NCBI RefSeq assembly: GCF_007993755.1
Contig: NZ_CP042467.1
Coordinates: forward strand, 4,612,001-4,676,000
Origin: Microvenator marinus
GTDB taxonomy: Bacteria; Myxococcota_A; Bradymonadia; Bradymonadales; Bradymonadaceae
Reading direction: 5' to 3'
Length of the DNA: 64,000 nt
This document shows, piece by piece, positions 27,733 to 35,241 of the stretch. Position 1 is the first letter of the stretch; each line of letters opens with the position of its first letter. The position numbers and the translations under genes are program-made. The notes under the pieces were generated by a model, which worked only from the letters and a program-made list of their open reading frames with translations, was not told the origin of the DNA and ran no database searches.

Positions 27733-28764
27733 ATGAAGTACCTGTTTATCCTCCTCTTGTGTTTCAGTGTGTCGTGCGCGGACGACACAAAAAAGAAGTC
27801 TTTCACCGAAGCTCCCGACCAGGGAATGGACGTTGAAGACTTCGAGATGCCCGACCAGTCAACAAGTCAGCCAGATCAGTCAACCAGTCTGCCAGATCTC
27901 GAGGAGCTCCCCGACCAGAGCCCAGAACCTGACCAACCCGTTGAGTCGGGCCCCATCAAAATAACGTCTTGGAATGTTCTGTGTTTACGCGAGGATCCGA
28001 CCGAGGAAACATTCTGCAACACTGAACTCGGCGAGTCGTATGTGCGCTCGCCGGAGCAGTTGGAGGCGATTCGCCAACACATACTGGCGCAGGAGACCGA
28101 CCTCCTCTTCCTGCAAGAGGTGGAGAATATCGCTGCCGTGGAGAATCTCCTCCCCGGTTGGGAAGTCGACGTCATCGGCGAGGGTAGCCTAAAGCTCGCG
28201 CTCGCTCGTCCGCAGGGCTCCACCGCCGAAGTCCTCAACGTAAGTGCACTCACCGAATTGGACCTCGGAACAACTGCCTTAAGGCAGGGTTTGGTGGCTC
28301 AAGTCGAGCACGCGGGAACGACCGTCCACATCATGTCTGTGCATCTCAAATCCGGCTGCCAGATTGCCCCGTTTGACTCGCCCTCCAACAGCTGTGTGGA
28401 GCTTCGGCAACAGCTCGAGGTCCTCAAGACCTGGGTTCAGGAGCGGGAATCGCTGAGTCAGCCCTACATGTTGGTCGGCGACTTCAACCGAACCATGGAG
28501 AATTTCGACCCTTTCATCGTTGAGCTTGAGGGAGCTGCAGGAAGACCACTCTTGCGCCTCACCACAGGCCAGCGACCAAGCTGCTGGGACCACCTGCCGG
28601 AAGCACCGAGCTATCCATCGTTCATTGACCACCAGATCGTGTCACCGTCACTCGTAGACGCATGGGGAACACCCACGCTGGATATCTACCAATTTAACGA
28701 GACCTATCCATATGCCTGGCTCTACATCAGTGACCATTGTCCAATCTCGTCGAGCTTCGAATGA
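27733..28764 (+). CDS. Endonuclease/exonuclease/phosphatase-fold lipoprotein
   Basis: The protein has lipobox SVSC and then a linker of repeated PDQS units (residues ~30-75). An EEP (DNase I-like) domain follows with its motifs in order: ITSWNVLCL, LFLQEVEN, IMSVHLKSGC, MLVGDFNR, DHQIV and ISDHCPI. The catalytic Glu, the GDFN Asp/Asn and the final SDH are all present, so it is probably an active metal-dependent phosphodiesterase outside the cytoplasm, for instance a secreted DNase. It overlaps the next start by four bases. Confidence 0.85.
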   Translation: MKYLFILLLCFSVSCADDTKKKSFTEAPDQGMDVEDFEMPDQSTSQPDQSTSLPDLEELPDQSPEPDQPVESGPIKITSWNVLCLREDPTEETFCNTELGESYVRSPEQLEAIRQHILAQETDLLFLQEVENIAAVENLLPGWEVDVIGEGSLKLALARPQGSTAEVLNVSALTELDLGTTALRQGLVAQVEHAGTTVHIMSVHLKSGCQIAPFDSPSNSCVELRQQLEVLKTWVQERESLSQPYMLVGDFNRTMENFDPFIVELEGAAGRPLLRLTTGQRPSCWDHLPEAPSYPSFIDHQIVSPSLVDAWGTPTLDIYQFNETYPYAWLYISDHCPISSSFE

Positions 28765-30044
28765 ACGTCCGCCTCCTGATTGCACTCGTCTTTTTCTCGT
28801 CCGTGGCGGCTGCCCAGCCTGCAGACGATCAAATTGGAAACGCCGAATACCTCACGCTCTTCCCGGAGCTGAGGCAAGCCGCTGCGCCTGAGATGGTGAC
28901 TCCCGGCCTGCGCATCTCCTACGGCGCGATTTCGGGCGGGCAGGGCACCGGCGGAGGCGGCGTCATCCAGTACGACGTGGTGGCCAGGGACGGGCAGACC
29001 GTGGTGTTGAATCAGGTGAACTATGGCGACCTCGGAGCCGGCGTAGTGCCTCTGGGGCAGACCTTAGCACTTGGCATTCCAGGGCTTGGGCCGGCATGGA
29101 TTGCCCCGGCCGCACTGGTCAATGCCGAGGCGGTGGCCGGTCAAAACCTGAGCGTCACGCGGGTCAACAAAGAGGTGGCCGGCGCACCCCGCGAGGTGGT
29201 CCGGTTTGAAACCACCACGTCCAACGGCAGCCGAATCGTAGACGAGTTTAGCGCCCAGAGTGGCCTCACGGTGTTCAGCAGCGAGGGCACGAACGAAGCC
29301 GGCTCTCAACTGAATCTCCTTTCGGCCACGCAAACTACCTTCCCGTGGGAGCCAGATACGGCCCCCAATTGGGCGCGGCAGGGCGTGAATCTGGTGTACA
29401 CCGGCACCAAGACCACCACCATCCCCGGCGCAAATCCGGTGGCACAAGAGGTGGCTGTGAACGTGGAGATTGCACTTGCGACCTTGCGATGGTCTACCTT
29501 CGTGCAAACCACCACCATCGGGGGCATCGCCGCCGGGACAGGTACAAGCGTCACGGGCGTTGCGCAGCTCTCAGGAGCCTTCTGGTTGCCGAAATCCGCG
29601 CTTTCCGCCGAGATCCCAGCCGAGGCTACAATCATCCATCAGGACGCCGATACGGGCGCCACCACGCTTCTGGTAGGCGACGCCGAAACCATCTCACTGG
29701 AACAACGCCTCAGCGGTGCAACCATCACCACCACGTACAGCCGAGACCTGGGCGTTCTGGTTGCGCAACGCATTCAGCAGGCCGGCGTATCGGCTGTGGA
29801 AGACACCTTCATCCAGTTGACGGGAGGTAGCGATTTGGTGGCTCTGAATCAGGAACCCGCCCTGCCCGAGAACAACGCACCGGGCCCAGGTACCAACCCT
29901 GACCCGAACCCGGCGGGTGGCGGTGGCTCCAAAGGTAGCTCGGGTGGATGCAACACGCCTTCTGGCGCGCTCAGTTTCTGGGCCATTCTCGCCTTGTTCT
30001 TTGTGTCCTTGAGTCGAAGGATGACCCTTTCCCAAAAGGCCTAG
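28761..30044 (+). CDS. Exported protein with C-terminal membrane/sorting tail
   Basis: The start at 28761 gives an ATGA overlap with the EEP gene and a clean signal peptide ending AAAQP. The ~400-residue body is rich in Thr, Gly and Val strands and has no motif I recognise. The end has a GGGGSKGSSGGC linker, a hydrophobic helix (LSFWAILALFFVSL) and SRR, like MYXO-CTERM-type tails with one Cys. It is probably surface-anchored and expressed with the nuclease lipoprotein. The function is unknown. Confidence 0.65.
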   Translation: MNVRLLIALVFFSSVAAAQPADDQIGNAEYLTLFPELRQAAAPEMVTPGLRISYGAISGGQGTGGGGVIQYDVVARDGQTVVLNQVNYGDLGAGVVPLGQTLALGIPGLGPAWIAPAALVNAEAVAGQNLSVTRVNKEVAGAPREVVRFETTTSNGSRIVDEFSAQSGLTVFSSEGTNEAGSQLNLLSATQTTFPWEPDTAPNWARQGVNLVYTGTKTTTIPGANPVAQEVAVNVEIALATLRWSTFVQTTTIGGIAAGTGTSVTGVAQLSGAFWLPKSALSAEIPAEATIIHQDADTGATTLLVGDAETISLEQRLSGATITTTYSRDLGVLVAQRIQQAGVSAVEDTFIQLTGGSDLVALNQEPALPENNAPGPGTNPDPNPAGGGGSKGSSGGCNTPSGALSFWAILALFFVSLSRRMTLSQKA

Positions 30045-30856
30045 AAATCGAGGCCACATCCCCGAAACTCGACGAATCGTTCTGGACTGTGGTCGGCACT
30101 TAGAATGAAAAGTGAGAGTAGCCCCGACACGATGATGAGAGGCCCGAGTACCGAGGCTCGGAAAACGAGCCGTTTGGGATAGAGCGCACCCACGACGGCC
30201 AAGACGGCAGGAATCAGCTTGAAGTAGCCTGTGTCGAAATTGAATCGCCCAATGATGAGAGCGCCAAGCACAAACGACGCCACCATAAACCCGATATAGA
30301 TGGCGGATTCTACAGCACGCGTGCGCCGGCTCTCGGGGCCAAAAAGTCGAAAAGCCGCAGCGGCAGCAATACCGAGGACTACGAAGTCGAAGGGCGTTGC
30401 AACCGGGAGCTCCCAGCGTGATGCTAGGTGCGTCCAAGTGGGCTCATGGGTGCAGCGCGACACATCCTCGCCCAAAACCATAAAGACCACGAGAATGGTG
30501 GCCGAAACGAGCACGGGTAAGAGAACGAATTGGCGCAACGCCACGAGCTTCGGCGAGAGCGAGCCGAGGGTGGCCAAAACAATTCCGAGAATTCCGAAAT
30601 AGCCGTTTTGCAGAGTCGACTCTTGAGCAACCATCGCGCCCACGCCAAAACTTGCGACCAGCAAGCTCAAGTAGACGGCGGAATGAAAATCCTCACTGGC
30701 CTCGAAGCGTTGCTGCAGAAAGAGGCGATAGAAGAGACCCGCCGAAACACCGAAAACAAGGTAGTCGACCGGATTTGCTACAGGCGTTGAAGTACAGGCC
30801 CACGCCATTGCGGGGGCGGACAAGACCAAGAGTGTGATTGTGATTCGTGTCAACAT
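30041..30856 (-). CDS. Duplicated-unit membrane protein of the local family (copy 2)
   Basis: This 271-residue protein contains the ~125-residue family unit twice. The first has PVDYLVFGVSAGLFYRLF and SAVYLSLLVASFGVGA; the second, from about residue 150, has PFDFVVLGIAAAAAFRLF and SAIYIGFMVASFVLGA. Each unit predicts about four TM helices. A Cys follows the signal-like N-terminus (AWACTS). GGAG precedes the ATG. It is unassigned functionally. Its stop overlaps that of the convergent exported protein. Confidence 0.78.
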   Translation of the reverse strand: MLTRITITLLVLSAPAMAWACTSTPVANPVDYLVFGVSAGLFYRLFLQQRFEASEDFHSAVYLSLLVASFGVGAMVAQESTLQNGYFGILGIVLATLGSLSPKLVALRQFVLLPVLVSATILVVFMVLGEDVSRCTHEPTWTHLASRWELPVATPFDFVVLGIAAAAAFRLFGPESRRTRAVESAIYIGFMVASFVLGALIIGRFNFDTGYFKLIPAVLAVVGALYPKRLVFRASVLGPLIIVSGLLSLFILSADHSPERFVEFRGCGLDF

Positions 30857-30886
30857 TTCGAACTCCGCGATTCATTGCGTCGAATC

Positions 30887-30941
30887 AACCTAGAAGACCT
30901 CCTTGAAGTGGGTTTGCACACGGTATGAAAATCGTGTGAAA
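30887..30941 (-). promoter_or_regulatory. Triple-heptamer box plus -10 for membrane-protein copy 2
   Basis: Minus-strand TTTCACA, TTTCATA and GTGCAAA are separated by 4 bp each (plus positions 30935-30941, 30924-30930, 30913-30919). Exactly 20 bp later comes TAGGTT (30892-30887). The box ends where the divergent AlbA-like gene begins, so that gene may also be affected. Confidence 0.7.
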
Positions 30942-30949
30942 TGTGCTGC

Positions 30950-32104
30950 ATGAATGCTTCAGAAGTCCTCCAACTCATCAAGTATGGCGAGAATTCACGC
31001 GTGTCGCTTAAGCGGGACAACCTCCGCCCTGACATGCTTGCCCGCGATATTGTGGGCATGTCGAACTCATTCGGCGGTCATATCATCATGGGCGTTCAGG
31101 ACGATGGAAGCATCAGTGGGGTGGAGCTCCCCGGCCTCAAAGAATGGCTAGTGAACACGGTCTTTGCCAACTATGTGTATCCTCCAGTTCCTTTGATGCT
31201 CGAGGAGGTTGAAGTTCTGGCCGGCAAATATGTGGCTATCATCACGGTCTCCGAAGGCCTCGCAAAGCCTTACGTGGTTCGAAACACCGGCCTTGAAGAC
31301 ATCTATGTGCGAACCGGTAGCGTCTCTAAGTTGGCAACCCGGGAGGAGAGTGCCCTGCTTTTTGCCGGTGGAGGCCTCGTACGCTCAGAACTACTTCCGG
31401 CATTGGGAACCAATCTGGATGATTTGGATCTGGTACGTCTCGAGGATTATCTCCACAACCTCGTGGGTGACACGGTGTTACCGGAAGGTTCCGAGGCCTG
31501 GGTGGAACGGTTATGTGGACTCGGTTTCATGGTCGAACAAGGAGAGGTGTGTTGCACCATCGCGGGACTTCTGCTCTTTGGGCACGCGCCTCGCCAAAGT
31601 CTTCCTCAGGCCGGTATTCGATGGAAGGGTTTTGACGAAGACGCGCTATTGCACGGTCCGCTGCTGCCTTTGGGAGCCGCGAGCCCAGGTGGTGCGCGGC
31701 GCATCAAGGAGCTGGGCTTGCTCGATGACGTGTTTGCTAGAATTCGGTCCTTCTGCGCCGACTACCCGCACGAGGCCATCCTGGAAGCCGTGCTGAACGC
31801 CGTATTGCATCGCGACTGGACCCGTGGCTCCGAGGTGGAGATTCTAAAGGATGCCGACAGAATCGAAATCACGAGCCCTGGTGCCCTCCCGAACTTCATG
31901 ACTCTCGAAAAGGTCCTCGCCGGTCAGCGTTTTCAACGAAACTCCATCATCTCGGACGTGCTCCGAGACTATGGTTATGCGGAAAGGCCAGGCATGGGCG
32001 TTCGGCGGAAGATTGTTCGGCTTACCCGCGAGCTTACTGGTAAAGACGCCGTCTTCGAGTCTACTGACGACTATTTCAAGGTCATCATTCCGGCAAAGAC
32101 CTAA
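30950..32104 (+). CDS. AlbA_2 / ATP-binding (COG2865-type) putative regulator
   Basis: The N-terminal ~110 residues match the Schlafen AlbA_2 fold: YGENSRVSLKRD, DIVGMSNSFGGHIIMGVQDD, then DIYVRTGS. The C-terminal part has a histidine-kinase-like ATPase motif (EAVLNAVLHRDW ... ITSPGALP ... YAERPGMGV). Proteins with this pairing are annotated as transcriptional regulators or RecG-like factors, and several AlbA_2 proteins act in phage defence. The start is uncertain between ATG codons at 30941 and 30950, with no clear ribosome site. It is divergent from membrane-protein copy 2. Confidence 0.75.
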   Translation: MNASEVLQLIKYGENSRVSLKRDNLRPDMLARDIVGMSNSFGGHIIMGVQDDGSISGVELPGLKEWLVNTVFANYVYPPVPLMLEEVEVLAGKYVAIITVSEGLAKPYVVRNTGLEDIYVRTGSVSKLATREESALLFAGGGLVRSELLPALGTNLDDLDLVRLEDYLHNLVGDTVLPEGSEAWVERLCGLGFMVEQGEVCCTIAGLLLFGHAPRQSLPQAGIRWKGFDEDALLHGPLLPLGAASPGGARRIKELGLLDDVFARIRSFCADYPHEAILEAVLNAVLHRDWTRGSEVEILKDADRIEITSPGALPNFMTLEKVLAGQRFQRNSIISDVLRDYGYAERPGMGVRRKIVRLTRELTGKDAVFESTDDYFKVIIPAKT

Positions 32105-32127
32105 GGATTGTAACGCCAGCAGGTTGT

Positions 32128-32574
32128 TTAGAACTCATGGGATTCGGATAGTTCTGAGTGGAGACTGGCATCTTGGGAGCCTTCGTAGGCCAGCAAGACC
32201 ACCAATGAGCCGATTGCAGAAAGCACGACAACAGGGAGGAGCAATACGATGCGAAAGAAGAGGCGTTTGGGGTAAATTGCGCCCACGAAAGCAAGGAAAA
32301 CCGCAGGCAATGTGAAGATCCCAGGCCAGATTCTAAACTCGTCCGTCACGAAGACCCCAACTCCGAAACTCGCGAGCAAGAGGCTCATATAGACCGCCGA
32401 GTTCGTGTCTTCGCTCCAGTCTAGGGCCCATTGCACGAAGAGCCGGTAGCTGACGGCCACTGTCACGCCAAAGAAGAGGAAGTCCAACGGCTGCACCGCG
32501 AGAAGACCAGGGCACGCCCATGCGAGCGAAGGGGTGATGAATGCGGCGATCGCCAGGAAGAGTCGGGAATTCAT
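32128..32574 (-). CDS. Small membrane protein of the local family (copy 3)
   Basis: This 148-residue member has PLDFLFFGVTVAVSYRLF and SAVYMSLLLASFGVGVFV, with a Cys right after the N-terminal hydrophobic segment (AWACPG). GGAGG lies six bases before the ATG. Only 27 bp separate it from copy 4 upstream on the same strand, so both are presumably transcribed from the box at 33085-33139. Four TM segments are likely. Confidence 0.75.
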   Translation of the reverse strand: MNSRLFLAIAAFITPSLAWACPGLLAVQPLDFLFFGVTVAVSYRLFVQWALDWSEDTNSAVYMSLLLASFGVGVFVTDEFRIWPGIFTLPAVFLAFVGAIYPKRLFFRIVLLLPVVVLSAIGSLVVLLAYEGSQDASLHSELSESHEF

Positions 32575-32601
32575 TGGGAGCCTCCATGAAGCTAGTGCTA
32601 C

Positions 32602-33057
32602 TCAAAATACGATCTCAGTGGTGACCGGATTTGCGTCGAAGTTACATTTGTGAAGGTCCTGCGCCGCGAAGGAGAACAAGGCGAGCAACGCGGAGATGCA
32701 GAAGACTGGCACCAAAACAATCGCGTTCATCATCAGACTCTTTGTGCGCAGGGACCCAAATGCGGCGAGCGCACCCAGGACCGCATGAAACATATTCGGC
32801 TCCAAACTCAACTCGCCGGATACAATCACGCCCGCCCCGAAACTCGCGATCAAAAAGCTCAGGTAGATGGCCGAATGAAACTCATCACTTCCGTCCACCA
32901 AACGCTCCAAAAAGAGGCGGTAGAACGCGCCGGCCGCGACCCCGAACGCGAGGAAATCGAGAGGATTGTAGCTTACCGGCGCTGGGCCCGAGCACGCGAG
33001 CGCAAGGGCAGGGGCCAGAAAGAGCGAGGTGAGTGTGATGGCAAATGGCTTGTACAT
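32602..33057 (-). CDS. Small membrane protein of the local family (copy 4)
   Basis: This 151-residue member has ALACSG at the end of the signal-like segment, then PLDFLAFGVAAGAFYRLF and SAIYLSFLIASFGAGVIV, and two more hydrophobic stretches. GGAGG precedes the ATG by seven bases. It is the first gene of a two-gene unit with copy 3. A lipid-anchored or N-terminally cleaved membrane protein is possible; the function is unknown. Confidence 0.75.
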   Translation of the reverse strand: MYKPFAITLTSLFLAPALALACSGPAPVSYNPLDFLAFGVAAGAFYRLFLERLVDGSDEFHSAIYLSFLIASFGAGVIVSGELSLEPNMFHAVLGALAAFGSLRTKSLMMNAIVLVPVFCISALLALFSFAAQDLHKCNFDANPVTTEIVF

Positions 33058-33084
33058 GGCGAACCTCCGAGTCGAGTTTCCCGA

Positions 33085-33139
33085 ACTCTAGAGCCCACCC
33101 GTGGAATGCCTGTGCACGCGATGTGAAACGTGTGTGAAT
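33085..33139 (-). promoter_or_regulatory. Triple-heptamer box plus -10 for membrane-protein copies 4 and 3
   Basis: Minus-strand ATTCACA, TTTCACA and GTGCACA are separated by exactly 4 bp (plus positions 33133-33139, 33122-33128, 33111-33117). TAGAGT (33090-33085) follows exactly 20 bp later. The gap to the ATG is 53 bp. No -35 hexamer is visible, as expected for an activator-dependent promoter. Confidence 0.7.
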
Positions 33140-33256
33140 CGGCCAGCTACTTCTTTGCGTCGATTATTGAAATGAAGGAACCGTTTGCCTCAACACATCC
33201 AACAAGCCATTGATTCGATTATTTCGGAGCGGTGTTACTAATGTTGTGTCGCGTGC

Positions 33257-33290
33257 GATTCACAATTCGGCTTCACAGTATGATTCACAA
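33257..33290 (+). repeat. TTCACA-type direct repeats upstream of the CRISPR-side promoter
   Basis: GATTCACAA occurs at 33257-33265 and 33282-33290, with a related CTTCACA at 33271-33277 between them. They lie just upstream of the -35 at 33299 and may bind a regulator of the DUF6119/cas side. The hexamer resembles the heptamers of the divergent membrane-protein promoters, but the period is 12-13 bp rather than 11. Confidence 0.4.
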
Positions 33291-33298
33291 AATGATTA

Positions 33299-33326
33299 TT
33301 GACATTCTCCGTCCGATGTCTATACT
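33299..33326 (+). promoter_or_regulatory. Near-consensus sigma70 promoter upstream of the DUF6119 gene and cas operon
   Basis: TTGACA (33299-33304), a 16-bp spacer and TATACT (33321-33326) form the best promoter in the window. The expected start is near 33333, about 160 bp before the DUF6119 start codon. The whole 435-bp gap 33058-33492 holds only this promoter, the direct repeats, the divergent box and the hairpin; I see no gene in it. Confidence 0.75.
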
Positions 33327-33335
33327 CAAGAAACT

Positions 33336-33367
33336 AAAGAACCCATCGTTGGAGCGATGGGTTCTTT
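33336..33367 (+). terminator. Perfect hairpin at the very start of the transcript (attenuator-like)
   Basis: AAAGAACCCATCG (33336-33348) pairs perfectly with CGATGGGTTCTTT (33355-33367) around a six-base loop. It begins a few bases after the predicted transcription start. Only a short T run follows, so it may be a weak terminator, a 5' stabilising stem or an attenuator instead of a full stop. Confidence 0.5.
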
Positions 33368-33492
33368 GAAACAATCTAGACACCCTCAAACGAAGGCCTC
33401 CAAACTGCCGTGCAGACCCAGCAGTTTACCGCGATTCCGCGGATTGGCAAGCGTGAAGGTGTCGCCGTGCCCTATGAGGCAGGAGGTATCTG

Positions 33493-35106
33493 ATGTTGTT
33501 GCCGAAAGTGTTGGAGAAGTCGAGCGGTGTAGATGGTCAAACTCAAGGGGGCTCCATTGAAGAACAGTTTGATCGACAAATAGTGTCTGAGTCGACATCG
33601 CTTCCGCGCCCTTCGGGGCGCGGCCCCAATCATGATGTATCACTCTATCTAGCCAAAGAAGGGGTTGACTTAGAAGCCGTTTTTGAAGGGAAAGGGGCGG
33701 AAGAATTGGAGTTTGACCAAGAGGGGGTTGTCGGCAGGTTTAAGTGCAGTCGGAGAAAGCAACCTGGCTGGGTCGGTTTCTTTCGGAAACATCTGGTGAG
33801 TGAGATCGACCTTAGCGTTGAAAGCGTTTCAGTTGCCATTGCATTCAGGGTTTCCGAACGCGTCTTTGTTGTCACTTTTGGTGGCGGAAGACATTTGTTG
33901 GACGCCGCAAAGCTTGAGCCGCAGTTTGGTCTTGTAGTCGCGTCTCATCTCATACCTATCGATGAAATGCATCAATTGACCAGCTCCACTCTTTCCAAAT
34001 TTCCGCAAGAGTCTCGCTGTACTAGTCTCAACAAAAAGCCAGCGGAGTTTTTTGGAATAGATTTGGAACTAGAAGATGTACGCAAGGTGGTCGGCGCAAG
34101 TAGTGACATTGTAAACCGAGTCGCAGGCTCGAACCACTTGAAGATGCACTCGTTTCATGGAGAGTTGTCTGAACTTATGGAGGTTTGCCCACGATTCTTG
34201 GAGTGTTTTGCAAAGGGGATAGAGCCTAGTTACGAATTCCTCAAAAACCTTACGAGGGTTGAAAAGAAGGATCCGAGATATCAGCAACTTGAAGCGATTT
34301 TGGAGGCTGAAGTGGCTAAAACTCCGACTTCTTTCGATCTCAACGTTGAAGGCGAATCCTGGGAAAGAACCAAGAACGTGCGTGTGTACTATGGGAAATC
34401 TTCCGAGGATTGCGACTTCGATACGTTTATTGAGGCGGCATTGCGGATCGCAAAGAAGGCGGGAGTTCCCCTTGGGAAAGTCAAACTTGAGTTAAGTGAT
34501 GAACAGGACGAGGCCCTTTATGGAGGCGCTGTGTTAGCATCACTCAGCGGAGAAGTTGAGCATAGCGAACGCCTCTATCTTATCATGGCTGGGCGGTGGT
34601 TCGAAATTGGAGAGAGTTATGTAGAAAGTCTGGATGATAGGATCGCCGCGCTGGAGCAGGACTGGAAACTTCCAGCATGGAAAGGCTCTGAGGACGACTA
34701 CAACAAGTCCGTCGCAGAAAAGTTTGGTTGGATCAATCTTGATAAGAATCTCATCCAAATGGGCAGGTCAAAGGGCGCATTTGAAGCTGCCGACCTTGCT
34801 GGGGAAGATGTCTTGTTTCACGTCAAATCTGGGACGTCATCTGCTGCGCTAAATCACCTGTACGGACAGATTCATACTGCTGCTGTTCTCTTAGGCAAAA
34901 GCCGCGCGGCTCGAGAGAAATTGACCGAGAAGTCAAGAACTGGTCGTCCGATCGGATTTGTAGCAGGTATCGGAAGAGAGAAATCTGACGGTCCACTACT
35001 TGGAAGGATGATTGTTGCGAAAGTCGGACTCCTGCAGTGTGCTGCCAATGTTCGGAAATTGGGTTTCGAGTTCAGCGTCGCTCGCATCAAAATCGCGAAA
35101 AGTTAG
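33493..35106 (+). CDS. TIGR04141/DUF6119-family protein next to CRISPR-Cas
   Basis: The ATG at 33493 has AGGAGG seven bases upstream. The family-like start (VSLYLAKEGVDLEAVFEG) begins near residue 48, so the first ~45 residues are an extension; their coding region contains an 8-bp UUCG hairpin at 33604-33623, so a later start is not excluded. The C-terminal region has GWINLDKNLIQMG, then FEAADLAGEDVLFHVKSGTS and SAALNHLYGQI. The spaced E/D and H-x-K resemble PD-(D/E)xK nuclease signatures typical of this sporadically distributed, defence-linked family. A nuclease activity is inference. It lies 135 bp before cas3 on the same strand. Confidence 0.7.
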   Translation: MLLPKVLEKSSGVDGQTQGGSIEEQFDRQIVSESTSLPRPSGRGPNHDVSLYLAKEGVDLEAVFEGKGAEELEFDQEGVVGRFKCSRRKQPGWVGFFRKHLVSEIDLSVESVSVAIAFRVSERVFVVTFGGGRHLLDAAKLEPQFGLVVASHLIPIDEMHQLTSSTLSKFPQESRCTSLNKKPAEFFGIDLELEDVRKVVGASSDIVNRVAGSNHLKMHSFHGELSELMEVCPRFLECFAKGIEPSYEFLKNLTRVEKKDPRYQQLEAILEAEVAKTPTSFDLNVEGESWERTKNVRVYYGKSSEDCDFDTFIEAALRIAKKAGVPLGKVKLELSDEQDEALYGGAVLASLSGEVEHSERLYLIMAGRWFEIGESYVESLDDRIAALEQDWKLPAWKGSEDDYNKSVAEKFGWINLDKNLIQMGRSKGAFEAADLAGEDVLFHVKSGTSSAALNHLYGQIHTAAVLLGKSRAAREKLTEKSRTGRPIGFVAGIGREKSDGPLLGRMIVAKVGLLQCAANVRKLGFEFSVARIKIAKS

Positions 35107-35241
35107 TGGAGGCACGGTGCGTGCCGATAACTCATTTACTATCCTGAATTGACCAAGTTCGTGTTGACCCCCTTTGGGTTCTATGTTGCCATCGTGCGCA
35201 AGAAACAACATGACCGGGTGAACTTTTTTTGAGGAGTTCGT

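Noticed and set aside
33085-33139. Standard sigma70 -35/-10 for the membrane-protein genes
   Set aside because: At 17 bp from the TAGNNT elements the sequences are ACAGGC, AAACCC and ACACTC, none like TTGACA, so activator-dependent promoters fit better.
33386-33643. Minus-strand ORF of 85 codons opposite the DUF6119 start
   Set aside because: It lies under the strong plus-strand promoter region and gene start, lacks a ribosome site and resembles no family I know.
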